From contig JADJXF010000026.1 of the NCBI GenBank assembly GCA_016715995.1, positions 5,485 to 69,484 of the forward strand: 64,000 bases of DNA, given 5' to 3'. The notes below the pieces were generated by a model. It saw only the letters and a list, made by a program, of their open reading frames with translations. It did not search any database and was not told the origin of the DNA. Numbering within the stretch: position 1 is the first letter of the stretch; every line of letters begins with the position of its first letter. Positions 1 to 8,921 of this stretch are shown here, piece after piece. This DNA is from Flavobacteriales bacterium (GTDB taxonomy: Bacteria; Bacteroidota; Bacteroidia; Flavobacteriales_F; PHOS-HE28). Position numbers and translations under genes: made by a program.

Positions 1-497
1 GCCGCTTCAGCACCCACATGCCCCTCCCATCCCAAGGCGCGCACGATGTCAGCGATCATCTGACAAGTGGCGCAGGCCTCGGTATCTGTGAACGTGATGG
101 ACGTGAAATCGGAGGCATCTTGGTGATGATCGATGAGGATGCGGAACGGATGGGCACGCAAGGCGTCCTCCAGACCCGCCACACGGTCGGGCCGATTGAA
201 ATCCAGGCAGAAGAGCAGGTCGCTTTCCCGAATAGCTGCGATAGCACCTGCTTTGTCCCGGTCGGCCGCGATGGCCTCCTTGGCTCCCGGCAGCCAATGC
301 AGGAAGCCAGGAGGCGTATTGGGCAACACAACCACCACGCTGTGGCCGGCGGCTCGAAGCACATGCATCAGGCCAAGCGCCGATCCCATGGCATCCCCGT
401 CGGGGTTGTAGTGCGTAACGATGGCGCAGCGCCTGGGGCCGGACAAAGCCGCGCGCAAGGACTCCACCGGTTCAGATGGCGCGGAGGGATAAGACAT
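1..497 (-). CDS. DHH-family phosphoesterase (NrnA-like), C-terminal part beyond the window
   Basis: The frame opens at ATG 497 and stays open to the left edge, so 165 N-terminal residues are visible and the C-terminal part is missing. Two family signatures are clear: THYNPDGDAMGS at residues 28-39 and the metal-binding DHH at 123-125 (LIDHHQD), with an acidic DFN motif near 99-101 between them. This is the layout of the DHH superfamily in the NrnA branch, which degrades short oligoribonucleotides and/or 3'-phosphoadenosine phosphate in the cytoplasm. No signal peptide is seen. Whether the DHHA1 domain follows cannot be checked here. A weak -7-like box (TAACTTGG) sits at 504-511 on the minus strand, only six bases before the start. 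Confidence 0.85.
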   Translation of the reverse strand, partial: MSYPSAPSEPVESLRAALSGPRRCAIVTHYNPDGDAMGSALGLMHVLRAAGHSVVVVLPNTPPGFLHWLPGAKEAIAADRDKAGAIAAIRESDLLFCLDFNRPDRVAGLEDALRAHPFRILIDHHQDASDFTSITFTDTEACATCQMIADIVRALGWEGHVGAEA

Positions 498-541
498 GGG
501 CGCCCAAGTTAGCCGCCCGACGCTTGTTGGTCCGTCAGGTT

Positions 542-1078
542 TCAGAATCCGATCCCGGGCGAAGGCATGTGCTCGATGAGGATGCCCACGCAGCCGATGT
601 CGAGGTCTGCGCGTTTACCCTTGCGCTCAGCGGCGCCAGGGGCATTCACCTCTACAGCGATGCGTTTGGTGGCGGTGCACGAGAACTCGATCTGCTGATT
701 CATTTCATGCTCGGTGTTGTCCCAGAGCACCTTCTCCACCTCTTCGAACTCACGCTCCCCATTCGGACCAGTGGTGCTCTTGAGAACGCGGATCTTCTCC
801 ACCAAACGAACCGCGACATTGGCCCCGAGGACCTTCTCGTCGTGACAGACCGATATCCGGTAGTCCTGGCCCCGGTAAACGATGATGTTCAATTCAGTCT
901 CCTCGCCCACCTTCACCATGGCGCTGCGGCTCTGTCCATTGACCTTGAACCGCTGGTCCATGGCGCGCTCGCAATTGAACTTGTGGTAGTCCGTGCAGCC
1001 GGTCTGCGCGGCCGCCGGATTTGAGAAGGCCACGGCGGAGAGCGCCACGGCTAGCAAGTGGAACTGTTTGCTGGTCAT
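542..1078 (-). CDS. secreted hypothetical protein
   Basis: This is a 178-residue protein starting MTSKQFHLLAVALSAV with a typical signal peptide ending near residue 24 (NPAAAQ). The mature part has four or more cysteines and an extended, probably beta-rich sequence without a motif I recognise. It lies nine bases downstream of the lipoprotein gene on the same strand, so the two are probably co-transcribed and both are exported. The function is unknown. The overlapping open frame on the other strand is a shadow produced by high GC. Confidence 0.7.
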   Translation of the reverse strand: MTSKQFHLLAVALSAVAFSNPAAAQTGCTDYHKFNCERAMDQRFKVNGQSRSAMVKVGEETELNIIVYRGQDYRISVCHDEKVLGANVAVRLVEKIRVLKSTTGPNGEREFEEVEKVLWDNTEHEMNQQIEFSCTATKRIAVEVNAPGAAERKGKRADLDIGCVGILIEHMPSPGIGF

Positions 1079-1087
1079 GATGCGTCT

Positions 1088-1981
1088 CTATTGGGCGTTG
1101 GCGTTCTCTGGTTTCGTCCACTCGGTACGAAGGCGCCCAACTTCCGCTGAAAGCTCCTTATACTGGTCGCCGGTGAGTTCTACGATGACATCATCGCCGA
1201 GGATCATGCGGCCGCTGCTGGATTCGCCCTGGTGCGGCGCGCGTGTGACATTCAATCGATCATAGATGTCGCGCAAGCCGATGAGCTGCGCCTGGACCGC
1301 AGCTACATCCTGGTCATCCTTGAAAGCATCCATCAAGCCGATGAGGTGCTCCAAGGTGACCTTCTGCTCAGCGACACGGGCCATCAACGCGTCGCTCTGG
1401 CCAAAAGCATCAATCTGGCGGATCACGAGGTGCATGCTCTCCATCCAGCCGCCGGCGAGCACCAGGGCCAGCACTGGGCCCATCTCCTCCTGCTGCATAC
1501 GCTCGTAAGCGCGCAGGTAAGCCTCATTGCTGATCATCTCCAGCGAATCACCCCGCGTGAGGTTCGATTCAAGGCGGATGAAGTCTGCATCAGTGAATGC
1601 GCTGCTCAGTCCAAGGCCCTCCGCCAGCTTCTTGCTGGCGAGGTAGTACCGTGCCACCTCGACATTCAGTTTAAAGCTGCTGGCGTAGACGAGGTCGGTG
1701 GCATAGACGCCGAAATTGAGGGCGCGGCCGCGGAGGCTCACGAAGGTGCCCGCATTGGAGGCCGGGGCCAGGAGCCGTTTGTGCCCATCGCCCGCCAACT
1801 GCCGCACCAGGCCGAAGAGTTCATTGGGAGTGGGCATCTGGTACAGTGCGGCTACCGTGCCCTGTTCGCCGCCGATCACCAGCTCACCGCCGGTGCCCTG
1901 AGTCGCCTCGCCGGTCCGATCCCCGCCGCAGGAGGCCAGCAGGAGCAGCCCTGTGAGCGGAATTGCCAACCGTGTTCGCAT
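1088..1981 (-). CDS. lipoprotein of unknown function
   Basis: A 297-residue protein begins MRTRLAIPLTGLLLLASC, giving a lipobox (LASC, Cys18) followed by GGD, so it is a likely lipoprotein. The rest is mostly helical in character, with a conserved-looking core containing the tract RALNFGVYATDLVYAS around residues 90-105. I recall similar uncharacterised lipoproteins in Bacteroidota but cannot assign a role. It precedes the secreted protein at 542-1078 in a likely two-gene operon. The 127-base gap to ndk on its right is the divergent promoter region. Confidence 0.7.
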   Translation of the reverse strand: MRTRLAIPLTGLLLLASCGGDRTGEATQGTGGELVIGGEQGTVAALYQMPTPNELFGLVRQLAGDGHKRLLAPASNAGTFVSLRGRALNFGVYATDLVYASSFKLNVEVARYYLASKKLAEGLGLSSAFTDADFIRLESNLTRGDSLEMISNEAYLRAYERMQQEEMGPVLALVLAGGWMESMHLVIRQIDAFGQSDALMARVAEQKVTLEHLIGLMDAFKDDQDVAAVQAQLIGLRDIYDRLNVTRAPHQGESSSGRMILGDDVIVELTGDQYKELSAEVGRLRTEWTKPENANAQ

Positions 1982-2078
1982 GTTCAGTGAAGAGTAATCG
2001 TGAGGTGCCAGGACAACGCCCCGGACGGCTGCACGAAGGAAGCTGTAGCCAATGCATGAGCTGGTTGGTATGGCCGAT

Positions 2079-2086
2079 TACTTTTG
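2079..2086 (+). promoter_or_regulatory. -7 promoter box for ndk
   Basis: TACTTTTG matches the Bacteroidota sigma-A -7 consensus TAnnTTTG and lies 22 bases before the ndk ATG. No well-placed -33 TTG was found. Confidence 0.5.
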
Positions 2087-2108
2087 CGCGGCTTTTTCAA
2101 CAACCGCA

Positions 2109-2528
2109 ATGACAGGCAACAGGACTTTCACGATGATCAAGCCCGAGGCGGTGGCCGCGGGCAGCATGGGCAAGATCATGGACATGATCATCGACAACGG
2201 ATTCAAGGTGGTCGCGCTGAAGTACACCCGGCTCTCGCGGCAGGAAGCAGGCGAGTTCTACGCCGTCCACAAGGAGCGCCCCTTCTACGGCGAACTGGTG
2301 GACTACATGGCAAGCGGCCCCATCATCGCGGCCATCCTCGAGAAGGACAACGCGGTGGCGGTCTTCCGCGAGCTGATCGGCGCCACCGACCCGGCACAGG
2401 CCGCAGAGGGCACCATCCGCAAGCGCTTCGCCGAGAGCAAGGCCAAGAATGCGGTGCACGGCAGCGACAGCGATGCCAACGCCGAGATCGAGGGCTCCTA
2501 CTTCTTCAGCGGGCGGGAGCGGTTCTAG
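2109..2528 (+). CDS. ndk: nucleoside-diphosphate kinase
   Basis: The 139-residue product transfers the gamma phosphate of ATP to other (d)NDPs through a phospho-histidine and works in the cytoplasm. It opens MTGNRTFTMIKPEAV, the standard Ndk N-terminus, and carries the active-site histidine in NAVHGSDS (His117). The length fits the family. I chose ATG 2109 because an upstream in-frame ATG at 2052 would add 19 residues unlike the family and would place the start before the promoter box at 2079. Its stop codon overlaps the stop codon of the convergent DUF721 gene inside the tetramer CTAG (2525-2528). Confidence 0.95.
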   Translation: MTGNRTFTMIKPEAVAAGSMGKIMDMIIDNGFKVVALKYTRLSRQEAGEFYAVHKERPFYGELVDYMASGPIIAAILEKDNAVAVFRELIGATDPAQAAEGTIRKRFAESKAKNAVHGSDSDANAEIEGSYFFSGRERF

Positions 2529-2815
2529 AGGAGCACCACCTCCTGAACCACGGCACGGGCCATGCGTTCGTTGAGCTTCTCGACGATGGTGGCGCGCATG
2601 TACGTGAGTTCATGCCGCAACGGGGCCGAGTCCACGCGGATGAAGAGTTTCCCCCTGCGCAGCGTGATGCCCGTAGTGTGGCGAGCCACCATGCCGCCGA
2701 CCACCTCATCCCACCAGGAGGCGATGTCGAGCTCGTCCATCTTCTCGCGCATGCCGGCGCCATCGACCAGGCGGCCGATGACCTCAGCGAGCGACTGTTC
2801 GTTGCGCCTTTTCAC
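2525..2815 (-). CDS. DUF721 domain protein (DciA-like)
   Basis: A 96-residue protein with the DUF721 pattern: a short N-terminal helix (QSLAEVIGRLVDG), then ASWWDEVVGGMVARHT and the core GKLFIRVDSAPLRHEL. DUF721 includes DciA, the bacterial replicative helicase loader, but small stand-alone members are often uncharacterised. I chose the GTG at 2815 (VKRRNEQS). It overlaps the end of recF by 32 bases, and the longer upstream opening would read through recF in another frame. The recF-DUF721 pairing is common and supports a role in replication or repair, though this is inference. Confidence 0.8.
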   Translation of the reverse strand: MKRRNEQSLAEVIGRLVDGAGMREKMDELDIASWWDEVVGGMVARHTTGITLRRGKLFIRVDSAPLRHELTYMRATIVEKLNERMARAVVQEVVLL

Positions 2816-3916
2816 GGGTGATGCCGGTGTGGTCGAGATGGAAGAAGCGCGATTCGAGCGCCAGCCCGTCGATGGCGGCATGCAATCGAGCAGGATCGGT
2901 GTCGGTGATGAGCACCTGCCCGAAGCTATGGCCGCTGAGCAGCCGGAGCAGGTGCCGCATGCGCTGAGGATCGATCTTGTCGAAGATGTCGTCCAAGAGC
3001 AGGACCGGTTTTGATCCGGTGCGCGCGGCGGTGAGCCCGAACTGGGCGAGCTTCAGGGCGATAAGGAAGGTCTTTGCTGACCCTGCGAGCCGAACCGTTT
3101 GAGCGGCCGCCCGCCGATGGTGAAGAGCAGGTCGTCCTTATGGATGCCGGAGGTGGTGTGCTGCGCGACTCGGTCGCGGTCCCAGGCTGCATCGAGCAAT
3201 GCGGCCATTGGCGAATCGTTCAGTGCGGACCGGTACTCCAGCGCCACATCCTCCGGTCCGGAAGAGATGCCCGTATAGTGCTCCACGAGCAATGGCGTCA
3301 ACTCCTCCATGAACGCCATGCGCGCGGCATGGATGGCGGTGGCGTGCGCCACAAGCTGGGCGTCCCACGGCTCGCAGGCCGTGCGTGCCAGCCCGCCCCG
3401 CTCCGCAGCCTGTTTCAGGAGCATGTTGCGCTGGGCCATCGCGCGGTTGTACCGGATCAACCCTTCGAGGTAGGCCTTGTCGAACTGCGCGATCAACCCA
3501 TCAAGGAACCGGCGCCGGATCTCGCTGCCCTCAAGCACCAGCTGACCATCATAGGGAGTGATCATCACTACCGGATAGCGGCCCACATGATCAGCCAGGC
3601 GATCGTACTCCTTGCGATTGCGGCTCAGGATCTTCCGCTGCCCGCGGCGCACACTGCACAGGATGGCGTCGTCGCCCTCTTCCGTTCGCATGGAGCCCTG
3701 CACCATGAAGAGCTCCTCGCCGTGCAGGATGTTGTGCTGATCCACCGGCTCGAAGTAGCTCTTGCCCAGAGCCAGGTAGTACACGGCATCGAGCAGATTG
3801 GTCTTGCCCGTGCCGTTCGGTCCAGTGAAGCAGTTCACCTCATCGCACAGGTCCACCTCCGCTTCCCGGTGGTTCCGGAAGTTCAGCACATGCAGCCGGC
3901 TGAGGTGAAAGGCCAT
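2784..3916 (-). pseudogene. recF: recF, recombination/repair ATPase, interrupted by a one-base frameshift
   Basis: RecF loads RecA at single-strand gaps. The N-terminal frame (3916 to 3053) starts MAFHLSRLHVLNFRNH and holds Walker A GPNGTGKT (residues 32-39). It reads normally to KRFGSQGQQ and then derails to RPSLSP and a stop. The other frame continues the family exactly: TFLIALKLAQFG, then LLLDDIFDKID (Walker B) and a normal C-terminus ending at 2784. Adding one A to the A-run at 3073-3075 restores one frame of about 377 residues, the usual RecF length. Either the assembly lost a base in a homopolymer or the gene is truly broken; the intact flanks favour an assembly error. A -7-like box lies at 3921-3928. 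Confidence 0.85.
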
Positions 3917-3920
3917 GGCG

Positions 3921-3928
3921 CGAAACTA
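3921..3928 (-). promoter_or_regulatory. -7-like box for recF
   Basis: TAGTTTCG on the minus strand is one base off TAnnTTTG and stands only four bases before the recF ATG, so a transcript from it would be leaderless or nearly so. Confidence 0.35.
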
Positions 3929-4049
3929 CGCTGGTGAGGTGCGGGCGAAGAGCGTTGAACAATATCAACCAAAGCGGTCCTCCGTTGGAGTGAATCGCTT
4001 CCGTAGCGGGTCACGGCCATCCCAATACCTTAGCCGCTCACACCCGCAG

Positions 4050-6164
4050 ATGGCGTTCACCACCGTGAAGAAAGACCTTCGGAAGTCCGCTGTGCCCAGC
4101 CAGGACACCCTTCTCCGTGCCTGGGAGCTGATGTGCACGGCCAAGGCAATGACGGACATCTACGAAGCCAACTTCAAACTGACCAGCAAGTATGTGCACG
4201 CCACCAGCCGGGGCCATGAGGCCATCCAACTGGCGCTGGGCATGCAGCTTAGGCCGCAGGATTTCGTGGCGCCCTACTATCGCGATGACAGTATCCTGCT
4301 CGGCATCGGCATGGAGCCCTACGAAGTGATGCTGCAATTGCTGGCCAAGCGCGACGACCCCTTCAGCGGCGGCCGCACCTATTACGGGCATCCGAGCCTG
4401 CGTAGGGAAGGCATGCCGCGCATCCCGCACCAGAGCAGCGCCACCGGCATGCAAGCCATTCCTACCACAGGCATCGCGCTGGGCTTCTGGTACAAGGAGC
4501 AGGCGGGCATCGCGCACGACCTGAACGGCTCAGGTGAGAACGATGCACCAGTGGTCGTCTGTTCGCTGGGCGATGCGTCCATCACCGAGGGTGAGGTGGC
4601 CGAGGCCTTCCAGATGGCCGTGCTCAAGAAGCTGCCCATCATCTACTTGGTGCAGGACAACGAATGGGACATCAGCGCGAGCGCCGACGAGATTCGCGTA
4701 GGCGATGCCACCGAGTATGCGAAGGGCTTCAAGGGCTTGGAGGTGAGGCAGGTTGATGGCGCCGATTTCATCGCGAGCTACAGCACGCTGCAGGACGTGA
4801 TCGAGATCGTCCGCAAGGAGCGCCGGCCCTTCCTCGTGCATGCGAAAGTGCCGCTGCTCAACCACCACACCAGCGGTGTGAGAATGGAGTTCTACCGGAG
4901 CGAAGAAGACCTGGCCGAGCACCGCAAGCGCGATCCCTTCCCACGGTTCCTCCAGCAATGCCTTGACAACCGTTTGCAGCTCGATGGGCTGAAGCAGATA
5001 GAGCAGAAGGCCATCGCCAAGGTGAAGGCCGACTTCGATCGCGCCTGCGCCGCCGAGGATCCTACGCCCGAGGACCTCACCACCCACATGTTCGCCCCCA
5101 CGCCGGTGGTGGAGGAGAAAGGCGAGCGCGCACCGAAGGACCGCCAGCCCACCGTGATGGTGGACAGCGCGCTCTTCGCCATCCGCGAATTGATGCAGGA
5201 GGATCCGCGCTGCCTGCTCTACGGGCAGGATGTGGGCGCACGTCTAGGCGGAGTCTTCCGTGAGGCCGCGACACTCGCACGCGATTTCGGCAACCACCGC
5301 GTGTTCAATACACCGATCCAAGAAGCCTTCATCATCGGCAGCACCGTGGGCATGAGCGCCGCAGGGCTCAAGCCGATCGTCGAAGTGCAATTCGCCGATT
5401 ACATCTGGCCGGGGCTCAACCAGCTGTTCACCGAGGTGGCGCGGAGCTGCTACCTCACCGTGGGGAAATGGCCGGTGAGTTGCATCCTCCGGGTGCCCAT
5501 CGGCGCCTATGGAAGCGGAGGTCCGTATCACAGCAGCAGCGTGGAGAGCGTGCTGTGCAACATCAAAGGCATCAAGATCGCCTACCCCAGCACCGGCGCG
5601 GATCTGAAGGGCTTGATGAAAGCCGCTTACCACGATCCCAACCCCGTGGTGATGCTGGAACACAAGGGTCTCTACTGGAGCAAGATCAAGGGCACGGAAG
5701 AGGCGAAGACCGTGGAGCCCAGCGCCGACTATATCATCCCGTTCGGTGTGGCGCGCATGGTGCTGGAAGCAGATGCAGCGTTTGTCGCGAAAGGTGAAGC
5801 AGCTGTGATCGTCACCTACGGGATGGGCGTGTATTGGGCCAAGGCCGCAGCGAGGGACTTCCCTGGCCGCGTCACCATCATCGACCTGCGCACGCTGGTG
5901 CCGCTCGATGAGGACCGCGTGATGAGCGCCGTCCGCTCGCACGGCCGTTGCTTGGTGGTGACCGAGGAGCAGTTGACCAATTCCTTCGCGCAGGCACTGG
6001 CGTCGCGCATCGGCGACCAGTGCTTCACCGATCTGGATGCGCCGGTGAGGACCTTAGGGTCGGTGGACATGCCGGCCATCCCGCTGAACAGCACGTTGGA
6101 GGCGGCGATGATCCCCAGCGCAGACAAAGTGGGCACGGCGCTCGCGGCCCTCCTCGCCTATTAG
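4050..6164 (+). CDS. fused alpha/beta E1 component of a 2-oxoacid dehydrogenase
   Basis: A 704-residue thiamine-diphosphate enzyme that decarboxylates a 2-oxoacid and passes the acyl group to the lipoyl E2. Residues about 20-345 are the alpha subunit, with the ThDP/Mg motif GDASITEGEVAEAF near 174 ending at QDNEWDIS. From about 365 the beta subunit follows (LLYGQDVG, PIQEAFIIGSTVGMS, the transketolase C-terminal domain). A single-chain alpha-beta fusion is known in Bacteroidota, usually annotated as branched-chain (2-oxoisovalerate) E1; substrate cannot be told from sequence alone. ATG 4050 (MAFTTVKKDL) is preferred because the 45 residues of upstream open frame run into the recF promoter and look non-coding. 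No E2 or E3 gene is adjacent. Confidence 0.88.
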   Translation: MAFTTVKKDLRKSAVPSQDTLLRAWELMCTAKAMTDIYEANFKLTSKYVHATSRGHEAIQLALGMQLRPQDFVAPYYRDDSILLGIGMEPYEVMLQLLAKRDDPFSGGRTYYGHPSLRREGMPRIPHQSSATGMQAIPTTGIALGFWYKEQAGIAHDLNGSGENDAPVVVCSLGDASITEGEVAEAFQMAVLKKLPIIYLVQDNEWDISASADEIRVGDATEYAKGFKGLEVRQVDGADFIASYSTLQDVIEIVRKERRPFLVHAKVPLLNHHTSGVRMEFYRSEEDLAEHRKRDPFPRFLQQCLDNRLQLDGLKQIEQKAIAKVKADFDRACAAEDPTPEDLTTHMFAPTPVVEEKGERAPKDRQPTVMVDSALFAIRELMQEDPRCLLYGQDVGARLGGVFREAATLARDFGNHRVFNTPIQEAFIIGSTVGMSAAGLKPIVEVQFADYIWPGLNQLFTEVARSCYLTVGKWPVSCILRVPIGAYGSGGPYHSSSVESVLCNIKGIKIAYPSTGADLKGLMKAAYHDPNPVVMLEHKGLYWSKIKGTEEAKTVEPSADYIIPFGVARMVLEADAAFVAKGEAAVIVTYGMGVYWAKAAARDFPGRVTIIDLRTLVPLDEDRVMSAVRSHGRCLVVTEEQLTNSFAQALASRIGDQCFTDLDAPVRTLGSVDMPAIPLNSTLEAAMIPSADKVGTALAALLAY

Positions 6165-6167
6165 CGC

Positions 6168-6806
6168 ATGGAGGAGCGTTTCATCCTCGTGCAGCGCACC
6201 GCGCGCTACCATGTGCTGGGCCGCATCGAAGCAGCGCAAGAGCTTTGGGTCGTGCTGCATGGCTATGGCCAGCTCGCGCGTTTCTTCCTGAACAATTTCA
6301 AGGGTCTCGAAGACGGGCGATGCATCATCGCACCGGAGGGATTGAGCCGCTTCTACCTCGACGAGCAGAACACCCGCGTAGGCGCGACGTGGATGACGCG
6401 GGAGGACCGGCTGCACGAGATCGATGACCAAGTGAGCTACCTCGACGCGCTCTGCGACGAGCTGCGCCGCAGCTCCTTGCCGGGGGTGAAGGTCAATGTG
6501 CTGGGCTTCTCACAGGGTGCGGCCACCGCTTCACGCTGGGCCATTCGCGGCAGGACGCCACTCAAGCGATTGGTCCTTTGGGCGGGATCGATCCCGCCGG
6601 AGCTTGACCGCGATGCCCTTGCTGCGTGGCGCAGTCTTCCCGTTGATCTTGTTCTCGGCGACCAGGACGAATTCGCCGCGCCTAAGGACCTTAATGCACA
6701 GGCTCAGCGCTTGCAAGGGGCTGGTGTTGCGTGCAACAAGCATCTCTTCGAGGGAGGCCATCGGTTGGAGCCTGTCACGCTCCGGCGTGTCGTTGAAGGC
6801 CATTGA
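6168..6806 (+). CDS. alpha/beta-hydrolase, phospholipase/carboxylesterase family
   Basis: The 212-residue cytoplasmic hydrolase has the nucleophile elbow GFSQG (Ser115), a likely catalytic Asp in LGDQDEF (Asp167) and His198 in GGHRLEP, plus the oxyanion region LHGYGQ. This is the short carboxylesterase/thioesterase family related to YpfH; the natural ester is unknown. It starts three bases after the E1 stop, so the two are probably co-transcribed. Its TGA abuts the TGA of the convergent peptidase gene in the palindrome TGATCA (6804-6809). Confidence 0.82.
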   Translation: MEERFILVQRTARYHVLGRIEAAQELWVVLHGYGQLARFFLNNFKGLEDGRCIIAPEGLSRFYLDEQNTRVGATWMTREDRLHEIDDQVSYLDALCDELRRSSLPGVKVNVLGFSQGAATASRWAIRGRTPLKRLVLWAGSIPPELDRDALAAWRSLPVDLVLGDQDEFAAPKDLNAQAQRLQGAGVACNKHLFEGGHRLEPVTLRRVVEGH

Positions 6807-8705
6807 TCAGAAATTCGCGGGCGGCTTGTTGTCCTTCCAAGCCAGGAGATCGTCCAACGACCGCACAGAGACGCTGTGGTAGTTCGGTCGGGCGCTGGCG
6901 TAGATGGATTGAGCCATCAACCGCCCCTTCTCGCTGCGGGTAAGCGCGGTGTAGAGCGGCATAAGGAACTTGCGACGGCCCACATGCGTGAGGAACTCGT
7001 CCAGCTTGCCGAAGGCCGGGTCGTAGTCGCTGCTCACGCATTGCTCCAGCCAGGCGGCAAGCACTTCCGCGTTTCCGCTTTGGGTGAACCGGAACGCGTG
7101 GTCCAGCTCCGCCATGCGTGCATCGTCAAGGCCTTCGGGAAGATGCCGGAGGAAGTGCATCCATTGGAAGGTGACCCAGCCATCGGTGATCAATTCCGCA
7201 GCCGGCACTCCGTTCTTCCAGCGCCCGATCTGGCCATCCACATTGGCGAAGGCATCGCTCTGCGGCTCAATGGCCGATGCCGGCAGTCCGGGGCCATCGA
7301 TCCACGCGGACACATCCAGGTCCACGCTTTCCGGTTTCAACAGCTCCGAGTCCAAGTAGGCGATGAATCCATCGGTGGTCATGCTCTGGAAGGCGTGCGC
7401 ATCGAAGTAGCCGCGGAGGAAGGCGTCGAACTTCGGACGCCCCACCTTCTCTTCAATCAATCGGAGGAACGCGTAGCCCTTCTCGTAAGCGACTTCCGTC
7501 ATGCCCTCATCCGGATCCCGTCCCTCCAAGTGGAGCCGGAGATGGGTATCGGCCGTTCGCCCCTTCTTCTCCAGCTTGGCGATCACCTCGCGCAGGTCCT
7601 GCCGACCTAATAGCTGAAGCATGCGTGCATACGCATCGCCATAGACGGCCTCGCAGATTCGGCTCTCGAAGTACACCGTGAAGCCTTCGTTCAGCCAAAA
7701 GTCATTCCAAGTGGCGTTCGTCACCAGATTGCCGCTCCAACTATGCGCGAGCTCGTGCGCCACCAAAGCCGTCAGTGAACGGTCACCTGCCAGAATGGTG
7801 GGTGTCGCGAAGGTGAGCCGGGGATTCTCCATGCCGCCGAACGGGAAGCTTGGCGGCAGCACGATCACATCATAGCGTCCCCAGCGGTACGGGCCATAGA
7901 GCGACTCGGCCGTCTCGAGCATGCGTTCCATATCCGCGAATTCCCAAGCGGCCTTCTTCACGAGGCTTCGCTCCGCGTAAACACCGGTACGTGCTCCGAT
8001 CGGTTCGAAGGCGAAGTCTCCGACGGCCAGGGCGATGAGGTAAGCCGGGATCGGCTGCTCCATACGGAAGGAATATGTGCCCTCGGTGCTCAACGAGGTC
8101 GGGTTCTCAGCGCTCATCACGGCCATCAGACCAGAAGGCACCTTCACACGCGCGTCATACGTGAAGCGTATGCCCGGGCTGTCCTGGATCGGGATCCAGG
8201 AGCGCGTGAGGATGGCCTGCCCCTGCGTGAACAGGAAGGGATGCTTCTTGTCGGCGGTCTGCTGCGGCAGGAGCCATTGCAACGCACGCGCCTGTGGACT
8301 GGTGCTGTACTCGATGGTTACCTGCCTGGTACCGGGCTCCAGCTTCACTTCCAGCGCCCGACCGAGCAACGAGCTGTCGCCAAGGGCATGAGCGGCTTCC
8401 TTTCCATCATCGAGGAGAACGCGTTCGATGTTGAGGCCATCGGTATCGAAGAGGATACGGTCGGCCTCATGCGTGGCGATATCGTAACGCGCGCTGCCAC
8501 GCACCTGGCGGGCATCCATGTCCACGTCGACATCCAAGCTGAGATGCGTGATGCGCGCCTCTTGCGGACGGGCGTGACTGTGAGCATCCATGGCAAAGGC
8601 TTGAGGTTCGGTACCTTTTTGCGCATTGTGTTCGCCTGGTTCCCCACCGCAGGCAGATAGCACTAAGGCAAAGGCGAAAGCCGATAGGTTCAGTTTGGAA
8701 TTCAT
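6807..8705 (-). CDS. M1-family zinc metallopeptidase, lipoprotein
   Basis: A 632-residue aminopeptidase of the leukotriene-A4-hydrolase/APN type. The zinc site HELAH lies near residue 316 (LVAHELAHSWSG) with the third ligand in NEGFTVYFE, and the substrate-binding GGMEN motif is near 288. The C-terminal armadillo-like domain of LTA4 hydrolase is present. Translation is taken from ATG 8705 (MNSKLNLSAFAFAL), which gives a signal with lipobox LSAC, so the enzyme is probably anchored in the envelope. The longer upstream opening would read through the promoter box at 8719. It is transcribed away from the tRNA-Pro/GIY-YIG cluster and is convergent with the esterase. Confidence 0.9.
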   Translation of the reverse strand: MNSKLNLSAFAFALVLSACGGEPGEHNAQKGTEPQAFAMDAHSHARPQEARITHLSLDVDVDMDARQVRGSARYDIATHEADRILFDTDGLNIERVLLDDGKEAAHALGDSSLLGRALEVKLEPGTRQVTIEYSTSPQARALQWLLPQQTADKKHPFLFTQGQAILTRSWIPIQDSPGIRFTYDARVKVPSGLMAVMSAENPTSLSTEGTYSFRMEQPIPAYLIALAVGDFAFEPIGARTGVYAERSLVKKAAWEFADMERMLETAESLYGPYRWGRYDVIVLPPSFPFGGMENPRLTFATPTILAGDRSLTALVAHELAHSWSGNLVTNATWNDFWLNEGFTVYFESRICEAVYGDAYARMLQLLGRQDLREVIAKLEKKGRTADTHLRLHLEGRDPDEGMTEVAYEKGYAFLRLIEEKVGRPKFDAFLRGYFDAHAFQSMTTDGFIAYLDSELLKPESVDLDVSAWIDGPGLPASAIEPQSDAFANVDGQIGRWKNGVPAAELITDGWVTFQWMHFLRHLPEGLDDARMAELDHAFRFTQSGNAEVLAAWLEQCVSSDYDPAFGKLDEFLTHVGRRKFLMPLYTALTRSEKGRLMAQSIYASARPNYHSVSVRSLDDLLAWKDNKPPANF

Positions 8706-8718
8706 CTGATAGGCGCGG

Positions 8719-8726
8719 CAAATGTA
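8719..8726 (-). promoter_or_regulatory. -7 promoter box for the M1 peptidase
   Basis: TACATTTG on the minus strand matches TAnnTTTG exactly and is followed by CCGCGCC; it lies 13 bases before the ATG at 8705. Confidence 0.5.
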
Positions 8727-8772
8727 GACGGCAAGCTCGGGTACCGGTTCGGATGAAGGGCTCATCACCCTC

Positions 8773-8844
8773 TGGCTCGGTGGTGTGTCCGATGTAATAT
8801 CGGTCAAGCTGAGCGGAATAGAGGATGTAGAAGGTGGCGATCAC
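8773..8844 (-). pseudogene. truncated second copy of the GIY-YIG nuclease gene
   Basis: From GTG 8844 the first 24 codons are identical to the intact gene at 8944-9198 (both GIY-YIG motif strands are kept), then homology stops abruptly at 8773 and unrelated sequence leads into the M1 peptidase promoter. It belongs to the 149-base direct repeat 8773-8921 / 9127-9275. A product would lack the catalytic Arg and Glu, so it cannot be a nuclease. Confidence 0.8.
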
Positions 8845-8921
8845 GGTCCGTAAATAAGGAAGGCCGCAACTAAGGCGACCTTCCATACCAGTCGGGGTGA
8901 CTGGATTCGAACCAGCGACCA
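8773..8921. repeat. 149-bp direct repeat, copy 1
   Basis: It matches 9127-9275 at offset 354 with a single difference (a at 8868, c at 9222). On the minus strand it holds the 3' half of tRNA-Pro, a terminator-like hairpin and the first 24 codons of the GIY-YIG gene. One end lies exactly where the tRNA anticodon arm begins. Confidence 0.9.

Noticed and set aside
4050..6164. E1 alpha/beta fusion as a novel gene fusion
   Set aside because: Single-chain E1 alpha/beta proteins are well known in Bacteroidota.
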